Shown here one piece after another: positions 46,440 to 60,400 of a stretch of 64,000 bases of DNA. The DNA is taken from contig RSEF01000017.1 of assembly GCA_003993805.1 (NCBI GenBank), forward strand, positions 10,032,893 through 10,096,892, in the 5' to 3' direction. The stretch is from Himantopus leucocephalus (lineage: Eukaryota; Chordata; Aves; Charadriiformes; Recurvirostridae). Numbering within the stretch: the first letter of the stretch is position 1; every line of letters starts with the position of its first letter. Below the pieces are notes generated by a model. It was not told the DNA's origin. It made no database searches and worked only from the letters and a program-made list of their open reading frames with translations. The translations under genes were made by a program, and so were the position numbers.

Positions 46440-49400
46440 GAGGTCAGCGGACAGCTGTGGGGCTGACGGGGATGTGGCTCTTTCTGCCCAATATGTATGT
46501 TCCCGTCTGACACTATGGGACAGACGGGAGCTAAGCGAGCCTCAGACTAAATGACCGCAGCCTCCCAGATTGTCCTAATTTGCACTCCTCATGCAAGTGT
46601 TGGGCTGCTGCGGTGGTTGGGAACAGCTATTATGCTGGATACCTCTGTCTCAACTTGTCCTTCTTTACCAGACCTCCTGGAAGGATATCCAAGAGCTGGC
46701 TATACATCTCTGTGCATGCCAAAGAGCCTCTCCTGGGACATCATTAGACTAGCCGGGCCATTTACCGTATGACCAGGAGGGACCTCTTTGTTCAGCAGAT
46801 CCAGACCTGTTCTGTTACTGACAACCATGTTTTAAAATATCCTTCATAAACACATTTTCTCCTTCTTAACATCATTGAGGTTTTCTCCCCCATTCTTCCT
46901 CCTTCTGCAAGGCTAACCTCAAATTTCACTTCTCTCATGGTTAAAAGCCCTTTTCTGATTTTCAGGCTGAATCTATTCACAACCAGGTTTTAGCCACTTG
47001 TTCCACCAGTGCTGCCCTGTAGCCTGGATAGCTCTTGTCTTTCTCATGAACTTACTCTGAAGTACGTGTAGTCCTCCTCCCCCTCAGTCTTTTCTTGGAG
47101 ACCGAACAAGCTGAGTGTCACAACGCTCCAGCATGAAGCCGAAGACGTCCCAGCAGGTGACATATCCCCCCACCCCGCTCTGAATCGAGACTGGGGTCGA
47201 TCCCATGGGGCAGAGGTGGGCACTTTCCCACTGCTGTGCCCAGTCAAAACACTCTGCAAATCTGCACGGGTGATCCATAGCCAGAAGACACCTCCAGGGC
47301 TGAAAAGGAAAATACCCCGGCTACTGGCGGCCGGCAGGGAATAAGGGCAAACACCGCTGTAGCAGCAGAGTTTGCAGAGCAGGAACAAGTTCATCTGCCG
47401 CACGTGTTGTGGGAGAGCTCTCCTTCCCCGACCCCAGGGGAACACGCTGCTGGGCACGGAACCCCCCGTGCAGCCTTCGCCAAGCACAGAAAGAGTGCCC
47501 ATCTCATCCGTACGCAAGAAAAATGTCTGCTAAGAAACTGGCTGCTCGTTATCAGCGCTGCTGTCAGGGAACGCCTGTCAGCTCAGGTGGAAGGGATGAA
47601 AATACGTGAGTCTGTAGGCTGGTACAGAGCATCTGGTCACCTTTGCAGGGTGTGTCTGCCAAGCCTGGTAGGTCACAAAGGTCTGGTTCTGGTTTCAGTG
47701 GCATTATCATTGCTGGTATTTAATTGATGGCTGTTGGTATTGGTTAAATTCTTGAGTGATTCTGTGCACGTAGATAATAAAATGTTTGTAATGATGATTC
47801 AGTTCCCCGGATTGAACAGTAGGTTTGTGGATGGGGAGATATTAAATAAGCAGATCATGGTGGGCTTCCTTGGCCTGTTACCCCAGCGGGGTACCACGCA
47901 GCCCTTGCTCATCTCCAGTAATTCTCCGTTTTACTGGGATGGGTGTAAACCACGCGTTCAAAAGCCTTGCTTAAGGGAGTCTGCAAGGTACGACATGGAG
48001 CTTGTACGTGGTGTCACCAGACTGTGCAAGGTATTTTAACCCTTGTGCTATATATGTCCCTCAGTTATATTTCAGTGACGATATTAAGTTTTAAAAAGAT
48101 GAGTGGAAAGAAAGGAGACCTTCAAATTTAGGCACCACATAGTTGTCATTCTGCAGCAGACAGGGATTATCCATAAACCCTGTACCTCCAAAGTGAAGGA
48201 TAGTAATAAAGCTGAACCCGAGTGCCCTTTGAACTTAGCTACCTCTGATTAATTAAGTTTTTCCTTCCTTGAGCCTGATTTAGTACTTATGTTCAGAATG
48301 AAGGATTTGAGTTAAACTGTTGAGAAATTGAAGGGCAGCTCTCATCCCCTCTTTCTCATCTCATCTCCTCTCCTTCCCCATCACGGGCACGCACACGTGG
48401 GTAGTAGAGGGCTTGATGTGGCTGCTGAGAAATCAGTCTCCGAAGACATTCCTGTCCCAGAATTCCTGTCATTCCTCCTGCAATTGCACCACTTTCCCTG
48501 TGGATTTCTGTTCCTGCCAAGCTTGAAATGTCAGTGGGACATGGCAAACACATGGCTAATAGTGGCCGTAGGTCTCAGGGCAGCGTGGAAGGTTTAATAG
48601 CAATTCTGCGTTTATATGGAAAGTAGGAGTTTCAGTGCAGCTGTATCATTCTTTCGTTCATTTAACGACTGAGCTTTCTGGGATGTTTAAAATCCGTCAG
48701 TGGCAGGGTTGAGGCACAGTGTTGCCATCCAGGACCCCAGGTTTGGAGAACTTTTCCTCTGCGTCAGACAGCAGGGGCAGGGGATGCGGATGAGACCGTG
48801 GCTGGTTCTGTAGCTCCCCGAGCGCAGGCTGGCCCAACAGCCCCCAAACTTCACAGCCCTCCTGGTTAATAGCTGTAACGATTGTAATATGAGCTCATTA
48901 ACGTGCTGGTATTTACAGCCTTCTATATGGGCAGGGAAGTGTTGAATGAAACATAAACCTGCGCAGGTACAATGAAAACACTGGATTTAAAATTTTTGGT
49001 TGTCCTTGCAATGACTTGCCTAGACCAGAAGACGACGTGGTTTGAAGCGGGATGGTGGCGGGACAGCGTGGCAGCCTGCACGGCCAGGGCTCCCGGCCAC
49101 CGCCGACACCCCGCGGGGCTGGAGCCCCGTGCCGGGAGCGGGGTCTCAGGGGTTCCTGCCGGTGTGTGCCGCTGCCTGTGTCACCGGCTGAGTGACAGCG
49201 CCCAGAAATGCCCGTCCGCGCCTGGGGGGGTGATTGCACTGGCTGAGCCAACAGCCTGTTTGTGGGGTCTGGGCAGGTCCTGCAGCTCATCCCCGTACCC
49301 AGGAGAAGACAGCTGGTGTGGGGACATGGCATTTTATAGCTGTGTGACCACTTTGTGACTTCTAACTGGCCTTTGCAGGGTTATTTCCACTCTGTAACGA

Positions 49401-52400
49401 CCAGGGCAGTAGTATAAATCCCTCTGCTGAGATGGACAGACACTGGCTTTGAAAAGTCTGTGACGGTCTGATTAGTGATAAGGAGAAGTGCAAATATGAG
49501 GCAGAATGGCTCAATTTCTTTTTTTCCACTGCTTCTTTGGTATTTGGGGACCACGACAGAATTGTTTTGTTTTAGAAGGAGTTTTGTAGAACATCGTTGG
49601 GAATATGTTTGCTCCTACCAACCAATTGAATCTGCTCATGTCCTGGAAAGTCACTCAACCACTACTTTCCTAATTTGATTGCTGCGGTTGGCGTGCTCTG
49701 TGTAGCACTGCTGCTGTATCCCAATAAATGCTCAAGGATTTAGAGGGGTGGTGGTTTTACATGTGTAGTCAGATCTAAAAAAACTTGTCAGAAATGATTC
49801 TGCTGATCCCTTAATTAGAATTCTTTAACCCACTTTTTGGAGGAGAAACAATTGTTTAGAGTAACGAGAGAGTATGTTTTGATTGAAGGATGTACAATAA
49901 TCTGCCCTGAATCTGCTCTGCTGCATTGTACGGAATTAACTTATTTCTCTGTATTTGTTCATATTCAAAGCATAAATAATTTAGCATTTTGTCTCTCTCT
50001 GTGAATGTGAGAAGCACGCTTGCTGATTTCAGATCAGATGGAGCAGTGGTGTTTATTACTCTGATGTTGGGGAATGATTGTTGCATATTTAATATCACCA
50101 TAAATAAAAATCCTGTAGCTGTGTTCCCACTTCTGGCATCGGCATGTGGCTCTCTCCTAACGCGTCTGATCTCCCGGGCTCAAAGCTTTTGTGTGATGAA
50201 AGCCGAGGTTTTCTCGCCCACGGTGAGACAGGGCATGAGTGGCGACTGCATTTACCGGCGTGCCCTGCCTGGCTGGTGCCCACCAGCATCTTCCTGCGGC
50301 GCTCTCACCCCCACCTGCTCAAGCAGAATCATTTATCTTATGCAGAAAGACTCGGAGACGTACACTGTGCGACAAAGCAAATACCAGAAGAAGTAAAACA
50401 AACCTCATTAAAATAAAGTGGCTGGGTGATAAGGCGAAATGTTTAACATACCTTTTAAAAGCATATTTCTTTTCTTTGTTTTATTTTACTAATGCCTTTA
50501 AAAACCGGCTGAAAGTATTTTGCAGTAATTGCCAAAGTAGCTGGAGTTTTTAGCGTTCTTACAATGGGCATTGAATATCTCCGATTTTAGTAGTTTGTTT
50601 CAAAGTGTGAGGAAAATACCGTGCAGTGGGAGAGTATCTGGGCCATGCCTATTATTCCTATTTATAATTTAAATTTCTTCAAAGTATGGCACAAGTATTA
50701 CAGCGTTCTGCAGTAATGGGCCCGGGTGTTCTGCCACACAGGAGTAGTTTTGCAGTGTTTTGGTCCTTTCTCTGCTGTGCACCTCTGCAGGATTTTGCTT
50801 GGGCGCCTTGCTGAACTCTGCCTTGTCACCCAGCGCCGTTTTCCATTTTCCCCATGAAAATTCACTGGCACGGAGAGAAATTCTTGTACATTTTACCTAA
50901 GACACTTGCCAGAATAAAGGGAGCGAGGCACTGCTTGGCAATGGTGAAAAGCAAGGGAGAAAGAGAGAGCTTTGTCCGTGAGCCGTTTGCAAGCCAAGGC
51001 AGTCCCGCTAGGTCACATTCTTGTTCTCTCAGCCTTGGCATGGATCGCCTCTTTTTAATGGAGCCCAGTGTTCCCAGTGTTTCCAAACTTGTTCTAGTGT
51101 TTGCAGCAAGCTGGGATGGTCTCCGAGAAACAGTTTGTCTGGATCTGATTTAGAGCAAGGCAGCATCATTGTGTTGGAAGCACGAGAGTCTCCGCACGGC
51201 TCTCCAGCGCAGGGAACGGGAAGGGATGGACGTTGCTCCCACCCGCGCTTGGAAGGCGGAGATCTCCGAGACGGTCCACGGCAGTGTCTCAGGGTGGATC
51301 GGCCACGTGCTTCTCAGGTGCCTCTCCCAGTTGTCCAGGCTTACTGTGCTTGGGTCTGCACCACGGAGCCGTCTCAGCCCCCGGAGTGCTTTCAGCAGGA
51401 GCTGAACCCGCTGACGTGCTCCCGGAGCAGCGTGGCTCTGCTCCAGCCACTCCAGCGTACAGACGGGGCATCAGTCCTCAGCACCCACTCTTCCTGCTTA
51501 AATTTGCCCCTCTTGCACCGTGCTACCTCCTCATGTGGTCACAGCCCAAATACAGTGTCGTTGGGGTGAGAAAGAGAACCGTGCGGAGGAGGAAAGCCCT
51601 CCCGTCCGTTCCTGAGGAGTAACCCCAGTGAGGCCAGTGATACTGGGCAGTGTTAAACAGATGTGGATCAGAAATGGTTCAAACCTCTTCCTTTACTGGA
51701 ACGCAGCCGTTTTGCTTGTTTAGTATTCTAAAAGCAGAGCTAATGACTATTTTTATCTCTATTCTCATTTCTCACGTACATATAAAGTCTCTGTTGATGT
51801 TTAGCTTGACAAGCCAGGCTGCAGTTAGGATGCCAAAAATCTCAAAACTGTCATGGAGTGAGACAAGGATAAAGGAAAAAAACAACTTAGATAAAAGGGC
51901 TATGGACTCAGAAATGCTGCATGTGGCACACTTCCCAATCCTCAGAGAGACTTATTAATTTACATCGTGGAAGTCTTTATGGTGCACAACTCAAGTGGCT
52001 TTCTGGCTCCACTTGGGATCCTATTGGATTTACGAAGAAGCTGCTTTCACGCTTCTACAGTCAAAGCATTTTTGTTTCTTAAAGTGTATAAGGTAATAAA
52101 GTCTATAAGGGATGGTATAAGGGGAAGCCACGTGTCGAAGACTGTACTCTGAAATTGCACATCAACCTAATGCAGATTCTTCTTTTTATTGCCTTGTTCC
52201 AAACAATCGTGTTCAGTCTTAGCTCAAACATCGAGCCCTTTGCTGCGTCCCTGGGGCTTTCTGCCTGGGCAGGAGGACGACCAGGGTTAGGCACGGTCTG
52301 CCCAACCTCACATCACAGGCGGGCACTGGAGCAAGCGTGGGGTTTCCTCCCGGAGCTTCCTTCCAGCTCTGCTTGCCTTTTGTCAAGACCATTACGTTGG

Positions 52401-52828
52401 TCGTTATTAAAATAAAAACAGAAGGGGAGTAAAATGATTCATCTTTCCAAGCAGCTTTGCCAGTGTCCTTAATTCAGCATCGGCAGGAATGTGTCTGCTC
52501 AGGGCAAGGTGCTGTGTCCAAGGGACTGGACTGCTCAGAAGGCTGCGTCCTTGTCCACCTGGGAGGGCTCAGATGTGGTAGTGACAGTGTTTCTAAGTGG
52601 GACCAAAAAATCGGTGTTTGCCCTGGCACCGTCATCCCTCGGCGTCGGACAGATCGGGCGGGCAGACACGCGAGCCAGGGCTCTCCCTCCGGGAGGTGAA
52701 CCCATCGGATCCAGGCTGAAGGCTGCTGCCAGCGCACCATCGTGGGGAGCCCGTGCCGCTGCTGCCAGCCCCAGCTCCAACTCTCTGTTGCACAGGGACC
52801 GGGGTGACACTTTCCACAACCTCTAATC
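46440..52828. other. Non-coding DNA, no gene seen
   Basis: Mostly unique DNA. GC-rich pockets occur at 47140-47460, 49040-49225 (dense CpGs, including CCGCCGACACCCCGCGG) and 51180-51440. AT-rich DNA occurs at 48050-48330, 49740-50120 and 50380-50700. Frames of up to 182 codons (51021-51569) are open in GC-rich parts without domains. The 49.1-kb pocket is the most CpG-dense but is under 200 bp. Confidence 0.6.
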
Positions 52829-52884
52829 TTTTTAGAAAAAAAACCCAAAACTAAACTAAAAAAACTCTTAACCAAAAAAAAAAT
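52829..52884 (+). repeat. A-rich low-complexity stretch
   Basis: Several short A runs are separated by CCC, CT and TTAACC interruptions (A8, A4, A7, A10). No retroelement body is recognised upstream. It is simple A-rich low-complexity DNA. Confidence 0.8.
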
Positions 52885-55800
52885 CTAACTTATTATCCCA
52901 TCAGTGGTAAACACGGATGTGTGCGTCGTGGGTGCTTCAGAGAGGAGGTACTTGGCAGCTTTTCCGAAGTTGTGGAGATGCTGCGTGGCAGCTGCTGGTG
53001 CAGCCGGTTTTCACAGAAGCGTGTAGGTCGGAGCGCACGGAGCGTGTGACCCATCCCTCGGCGCCGGGGGAAGGTTGGCGTGGGTTACCCCTGTGTTACC
53101 CCCTGTAATCGGCCCACCAGATCCTCACCAGTTGTGCATTTCTCAAGTGTCCAAAGAAGTGGTGAAGAAATTGGGGAACATTTTTTCTCACTTGGCAATT
53201 GTTTTAATTTCTCGGAAATCTGCATTGTGTCAGTACTGTCCCTGTCCCACCCCTTTGCTGCCAGATGAGCCCAGCAACTGCAATCGTTGTCCTCGTGCTC
53301 TGTAAATGAGATATGACTGGAGGTTACGGAGTGACTTAGTCACAGAACGTGCTCGGTTACCCATAAACAGCCAGGGTCCGTTCGTGTAATTCCTGTTGAC
53401 AAGCTGATGATTTCCGGACAGCCCTGACACCGCAGGCATGCGCACAGCCTCCCAGCCCGGGCCCGGAGTGAATCATGCTCCACGTGATCACGTCCAGCGA
53501 GACCATTCCCGAGCGTGTGCGTGTGTCTGGGTTTCGGAAGCGAGTCTGGAAGATGATGTCAGGGAGCTACAAATACAGCGCAGGCAGAGAGAAGTAGTAC
53601 TCGGGGGCTGATAATAGGAAATGCAGCTTTTCCCCTCACAGTTTGAAGCCAGTCTGGGCTGAGATGGCCAGCTGCTGCTTTTGAGGAGCACTGGAGAAGT
53701 GGCGCTGTATGAGGTCCCCCAAGGCCATTCCCTTTGCAGCCCTGCGTGGCCGCTGCCACCCTGGCCAGCAGCCTGGGCAGGGGACACGCAGCCGGGGGGC
53801 GGTGGCTGGGCTCCTGGCCGGGCTCCTGGCTGGAGAGGTGGCACAGCTCTTGCCGACAAGAGCTCCCCTTTCACCCGAGGTGGTTTGGGAGCTTCAGCTG
53901 AATCAGCGGCGTTTGGCTGTGCCTGCGCGTCACCTGGATGGATCCTGCTCTGCCTCCAGCCCTGTAACAGAGACATCTGGAGATGGCTGGGGGTCAGCCC
54001 TGTCCTGGGAAGGAGAGACAGTACCATCTAGGGCCACACAGCACGTACTTTGTAAACGGCTCCAGTTGTTCTGTGAAGCCATTCTAGGTTTTAATGCTGC
54101 TTGTGCAGGACTGGTGACTGCAGCGGCTGACAGCTCATGTTTGTGATGGGAAGTGGAAAGCGGTTGGGGCTGGTGTGGCTGGGCTGGACTTTGCTTCACG
54201 TTGTTTACAGACATGTTGCTCATTTGGGACCTCACCTGCTGCTTTCGGTTTTGCCACTGCAATGGTATATAAAGACGTCCGAGCCTCCCGCTCATGAGGC
54301 TGGCAGGGAGAAGATGTGGTGCCACCGGCTAGGGGGCTCCTGCGCCAGAGGGAGGTGAGTCCCGCTCATCCGCTAGCCACGGGCATGGACATGTCCGGGC
54401 ACTGCCTGCTCGGTGCCCACCCAACTGCACCACCCGCCATTCTCCTCTCCGGCTTCCGCGCCCTGGGGCTGGCCGCTGCCCCTGGGAGCGACGGGCAGGC
54501 TCCGGTACCCGGTGGGAGCCTCCACCCTTCCCCACGCTGGGGATGCTGCGGGACCCACCACCTTCTTGGGCAGCGCTGGGTCTCTAGTAGCTCATTTCTC
54601 TTTCAAGCCCTCTTACCCGTGTTCCCATCTGATGGAGCGTTGGGCAGGAGAGGTGCAGGGAATGGGGAGAGGAGGCGGCAGGGCGCTGGGAAGAGGCAGA
54701 GCGAGGGCGGTGGATGTTGGGAAGGAATTTGCAAAGCTGGACCCCAGAGTTCAGCCTGGTGCTGTGGGCCATTCTGGCTTAACTCTGCCCTAGTCGCTAG
54801 CTGTGAGCTCCGGAGAAGCTTTCTGGGCCCCGTTGCAGCGTGCCCGGTCTGACGGTGGGGCCCGGCAGCTGCGGTCGGTGCAGAGTGAGGGGTGCCACGC
54901 CGGGGCGGGTGCCGCGGCACTGTGGGCAGCTCAGCTGCCCGGGCCAGCGTGGCCGTGCTCGGTGAAGCAGGCTGCTCTTTATAGGCACTTAAACCTACAA
55001 ATCTGTCAGCCGCCTGCCCAAGTGGAGTAGGTTCTGATTTACCGATTTACAGCGTGTGTTACCGGAGTAAATCACGCTGCTAACGACGCTGAGGGGAGTC
55101 CGGCACCTTCGCAACCCTGAGCTGGGTGAAATTCCCCGGCGTGCTGGAGGTGTCACCCTGGCTGGGGGGACTCTGTAACCCATCGTGCTCTGCCCCTTCT
55201 CTTTGCCTCATCTTATTTCTCATTAGAGAAGGCGCAGAGCCCTTCGCAGAGCCATCAGCCACGTGTGCCCACGGACACGCACCGCTCCAAAACAGAGCCT
55301 GATTGTAGCTGTGACGGTGTAAATCCGGGGCAGCCTCATCAGCTCAGGAGGAGATTGCAATTTTGTTAATGAGAACATACGCTGGCCCCGTGCATTCCCA
55401 GGGATTTGACCTAAGCTTAGCATCTGTCGGGATTAGAAGAAGCGGGGCAGTGGCAGTGGCGTAGTGGCAGTTCAGCGGATGGGCAGCGGCGCAGAGAGGG
55501 TTGCTGCCTCTTCCCCCTTGAGGGATGGTTTTATATTCCAGCAGAGGAAGAAAAAGTATTTGTGGAAATGAGTGTTTTAAGAAACTGAATGCAAGAACAA
55601 AATCTAAACCCTAACTCTCCAGATCAAAACATTTTGAATTTTCTCAGAAGAAAGTAAAATAAGAGGTATTGTTTTCTGCTATGCAGACGTACCCCTTCAG
55701 AGCTGGGGAGCCCCAAAGCAAAGCCAGAGACAGTGGGTGGAGAGGGCGAGTCAGGACTGCGGGTGAGGAGCGGAACCCAGGCTAGATCTGCAGCAAAAGA

Positions 55801-57386
55801 TGCGTCCGTGCAACTTCAGTTATTTTAACTCAATCTAGCTACATCAACTCAGGCTCTCAGTGTCGTGTGTCTAAACAGCTTTAACTCTTCTTGCGATCCG
55901 TACAGGCTAATGGCCTAAAATGTAGGTTTACACATGATGAATGGAGTAAAATTGCAGATGAGACAGACACACTTCTACCTCACCGGAGTTAACAGAGGCC
56001 AAGCCAGGTTGTGGGGAGCTGTGCGGTGACCCCGAATACCCACTGCAAAGGAAAATCCTCCTAGATTCTGTCTCTATAAAAATTCAGCACAACACAACTA
56101 TCCGTGTAAAACACAGCCATTTTTGCAATGAGGATGAGCTGTAGTTTAATTTGGTTAATAACTGAGGCAAGTTAATCCTGTTCAGGCAAGGATCAAACCA
56201 GTTTCAGTGCATCTGTGTCAGTGCTTTGCATCTGTCTAACTAAATTGATTTGAAATAACTTGGTTACAAAAGGAACTTGTTTCTGCTGTACACCTACTGA
56301 ATCGGGGCCCAGACCCGTCCCTGCTCCTGCCTCCGTCCCCTTCCTGCAGCGTGAAGCTTTTGGTCAAGTTCCCCTCAGGCTCCCTTGTGTAGAAGACAAG
56401 GATGGAGATAGTCGTGTGCCAGACAGGGCGGCTCGCAGAGCTCGTTTGGGAATCGCCATGTCCCATCCAGAAGATGGTAAAAAGTATTTGTGGTCAGAAT
56501 GATTTACCGGGTCTACATTCATGTCTCCGAGAGAAATAAGTAATCAAATGTTGGGAAAACAACTGTTGGTTGACATCTCTGTTTGAAGCTCGTATGTTGG
56601 TAGCAGCTGTTAGGGGCTTTTAAACTCGTTACCTTTCGCTATCACACACAACTCTTTAAAGAGAGCCGAGACCAAATTTAGAGTTGAGCTGTCATCCCTC
56701 GAAGGGAAGGTGGGTGCGAGGTCCCTGCACCCCTGTCTGCTCTCTGGGCTGGAGGGTCCGTCGGAGCCGGTGTGGCACAGGGGACGCAGCCCAGGACCGT
56801 CCTTCCGCATTGGCAGTAACGGCTCTGCAGCCCCTTCTCCCCCCGGCTGGCAGCCGGGCTCTGTCCCCTCCCCAGGACGCGTGCCGAGGTGAGGGCTGGA
56901 CACACATACACGGCACTCCCCGTCACTGCAACACTGCCGTGCTGCTCGTTGTCTTCTTTCAATTAATTACGTTATTCAGCCAGGTTGAGAGACTTTGTAC
57001 TTCTGAGGGCTGATGTGGATTTGCAAAGCTTATTGCCACCATGGTCCTGCAGGTATGGAAAGGGACACTCCGTATAAACACCCTCGCGTTCATTAACACC
57101 TTCAGAGTCCAGTGCACTTACCGTGGCCTTGACAAGAGCCCGTCGCCCCCTTCCCTGGAGAGTGCCATCCTGACCGCACTCTGAAATCACAAGCCATGAC
57201 TCATTTAAAGCAGACTAGCCTGTGTTTTCATCTTTGGGAAGCCACGTCCTATCCTCAGTCCTGTGTAACCGTAACCAGCTCTCACCAGACCCCAGCAGCT
57301 TTCAGCAATCCAACAGCCTGTGTCTGCCGCTGGGAAACCGAGGCACAGAAAGGCAGAGGGACCGCACCGACCCTGTCTAACAAAGA
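52885..57386. other. Non-coding DNA with GC-rich pockets, no gene seen
   Basis: GC-rich sequence dominates 53440-55000. It includes a 12-bp direct repeat (GGGCTCCTGGCC-like, two copies at 53808-53831) and stop-poor frames of up to 179 codons on both strands (53488-54027 minus, 54316-54852 plus). Overlapping open frames on opposite strands without domains point to composition rather than coding. AT-leaning DNA returns at 55530-55680 and 55900-56280, with another GC pocket at 56690-56900. Confidence 0.6.
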
Positions 57387-57406
57387 AAAAAGAAAGCTTT
57401 CTTTTT
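57387..57406. repeat. Perfect 20-bp palindrome
   Basis: The sequence AAAAAGAAAGCTTTCTTTTT is its own reverse complement, centred on AAGCTT between 57396 and 57397. One strand half is all purine and the other all pyrimidine. It could form a hairpin or cruciform, and sits in otherwise unremarkable non-coding DNA. Confidence 0.95.
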
Positions 57407-60400
57407 CGGGCTGCTCTTGCTCTAGGTATCACTGTCATATTTTATCAGCTCTTGCTATACAGAGATTTATATGAAATCATTTCTATTCCATTGAAGTAAT
57501 TTTCAGAGATTAATTTTTTAGGGTATTAGCATTGATTCCTGAGCGCACGTGCCCTCCTCCTCCCGCCAGCGGTCTATATCCAGGGAGAGCGGCATTGTCT
57601 GAGGTGGAGGAAAGCTCACTTGCCCTATTATTGAAAAAATTAATTTTAGGTTGAAAATGGGGCTGTCGTTTATGAACCCCGTTCAATCTGTCCTTCACTC
57701 CTGAGTCTTCACTCTGACCTTTCCCGTATCTTAAATCCTCTGGGCTGCACGCTGTGTTCGTTAGTTAAACTTTGAGAAGGGAGCAGCAGGTGTGGGTTGT
57801 GGATAAGGACTGCATGCAGGCTTGGCTCTCTGCTTATCCATGTACCCCTAGCAGGCTGCGGCTGTAATTTAATTTAGGGCAGTGCCAGGATTTGGACTTT
57901 TTAAGAGTTTTTCACAGTTTGTAAGTTTTAATAACAATTTTTACATCAGCTCTGGAAGTAGCTGCCCTTGGCGTTGCATGGAGTATGCAGTAATGATACT
58001 TGCACTTTAAAAAACGAGCTGGAGAACTGATGCAGTGCACCAGTATGGCAAAGTTTAATTCCTGGTCAGGGAGTCTGGAACGGTAAGAGCCAGCGGGGCC
58101 AGAGAGGGTCAGGGGGGCTGACGGAGCCGGGTGCGGAGCTGGACCGCGCGCTGCCCAGGGAGAAACTGCCGGCTCATCCCTGGAAATGGGTTATCAGCGC
58201 GAGTCAGAAAAGAGATACGGAGACACCAGTAAAAAACAGTGAGATGATCTTTAAAAATACCTCTCCTTTCCCTGCCTGTGTGTTGGGGGGTAGATGGGGG
58301 CTGCCATCAGGATTTGCAAGCTTTCCAGTGCCGATGGCTTTTCCTGAGGTCCCGTTCTGTCAGGCGTCGCGGCACGGATTCTGCAGACAGACACATCTTA
58401 CTACTTGGGGATTTGGGGTTGTTTTTAGTATGGATGTGGCTGTTTGTGGAGGTACTGTGGTTCCTGCGTCAGTATTACTGATTCCTGTTGGCTGTGGAGA
58501 GCACCCCAGGAGGAAAAGCTCCAGGCTGTCAGGGGAAGGGGGCTCGTGGCTCCCTCCAGCCTGCGAGACGAGCCCAGGGCCAGCACTAATGGCATGGGAG
58601 CGGTGCCACTCGGGCACCGGCGCTGCCCTCAGCATTCCTTAGTGCTTTCTGATTTCCCTTTGCCCTGATTTCCCCTGTCAGCGTACACTCAGAGGTTGTG
58701 TACAAGACTGCAAAACTATTCGGTGTCTTCCAAGGGCTGCGGTCTCCCATAACGTGCCGGAGGCAGAGGAGAGCAGGGGATAGCGTGTGCGCTCCCTGGG
58801 ATGGATTGCCTACAGTTACAGCTCCGAAAGCCATAGAAAAATCACCGACTTCATCAGTGTGAATCTCTCATTCCATCTGAAAAGAAGGTTCCCATGAGAA
58901 GGATGTGCTTTATATCCCTAAAAGACACTAAAATCTATCTGGCTAGAAGGCAGATAGCAATTGGAAGAAATTACCTTTATATCCCTGTACCATCTCTGGA
59001 TAAAATACACACAATCAAAACAAACTTTAAAATGCTTTGAGCTTTTCTTCTTTGTGTGTTTTTTTTCTTTAAGCAGGAGTTCAGCAGCAGCAAAAGAACA
59101 TTTTCCTAACTTTATTCTGATTATAAACTTTTCATTGATTGGATGTTGTTTTTTAAGATCATTTTGCTTAAGAACATCATTCAGTCTCCGAAGTCAGCTA
59201 TTACTTATTAAACTGAAGCTATTATGTATGCCAATATTGTTAGACAGAAGGACAAATCAAAATAAAATGTAGTTTAGATGCTGAAACATGTCTTTGTGTT
59301 TGTCAGGCTCAAAGTCATGTGCCATTGGAACCCCAGTGTAGTTTAGATTTGAAATTCAAAACTTGACTCCTGCAAATGCTTCTTGGCTCAAATTGTCATT
59401 GAGTGTTAAGTAGTGTCTCCGAAGCGAGACTAATAGCCCAAAATGATATTGAATGTTTGCAGGAATGGGACCTCACAAAAAGGTTTCTAAAAATCTGCTG
59501 CTAATAGCAATGTTACGTTTTAAATAAAACCTCCAGAAAAGATGAGTGGCATCTCTGTAAAGAGAGGTTTCCTGTTGATCGGGATTACATTCCTAGAGGA
59601 AAGCCTAATGCTTGTTCAGGAGAGCAGAAAAGCGAAGCTAATTACAAGCAGAAAGAGAAATTGGCTGGTCCAGATCTGCTGTCTAGCCGCTATGAAATAC
59701 GGAGTAAAAGGCAGCATTCGTCAGAGATTAAATATTCCTTCAGTGTAAATACTATTTGATATGGTGCCTGATTTTTCAGGAGCGCAAGATGTCAATTCTG
59801 CTACATTGCCGCCGCTCGGCTTTTGTGAACATCGAGCACATTTTAATAAAGCAGGTGAAGAAATCTTTGAATAGTCTCTTAGTTTAATCTGGCCATTGTT
59901 CCTCTGGTCTCAAGGCCTGGGCGATTCTTGTGCCCTTCAGCTTCAGATTACCTTTTTGCTGAAACTGAACTGAAGGACAAAATAAACAAACACAACGGCA
60001 GTCAAGGTTACGGGCTGTTGAGCCGCAGTTCTCCAGCGCTCAGAGGCGACTGCGTGAATCTGCAGGTTGATGGACGAACACTGCGAGTCCTGAGAGTCAA
60101 TTTAATGCTATCTATCTGCAGTGGAATCTGTACGTTGCTTCCCAGTACCGTAGGCTGTAGTACACGTGTTGAAGAGCTTTTCAGAAGAGCCCCACGATAA
60201 TGACTATGCCCACCCCAATGCCTGAGCAGCGTCCCAGTAACGGCCAGCCAGTTGTGCAATTACACCTCTTCTAATGTTAATTATGCTGATATATGGGATT
60301 CTCCGAATTTTCTACTATAAGTGCTTTTTAGCACATCGACAGGCATTTTGATTTTAACTTTACATTTGCAATAAAACTGGGTAATCACAGTCCCTTCCAC

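Noticed and set aside
58150..58190. CTGCCCAGGGAGAAACTG followed by ATCCCTGGAAATGG, similar to a CR1 block
   Set aside because: The match is short, the flanks do not continue into CR1 and there is no terminal repeat; I could not support an insertion.
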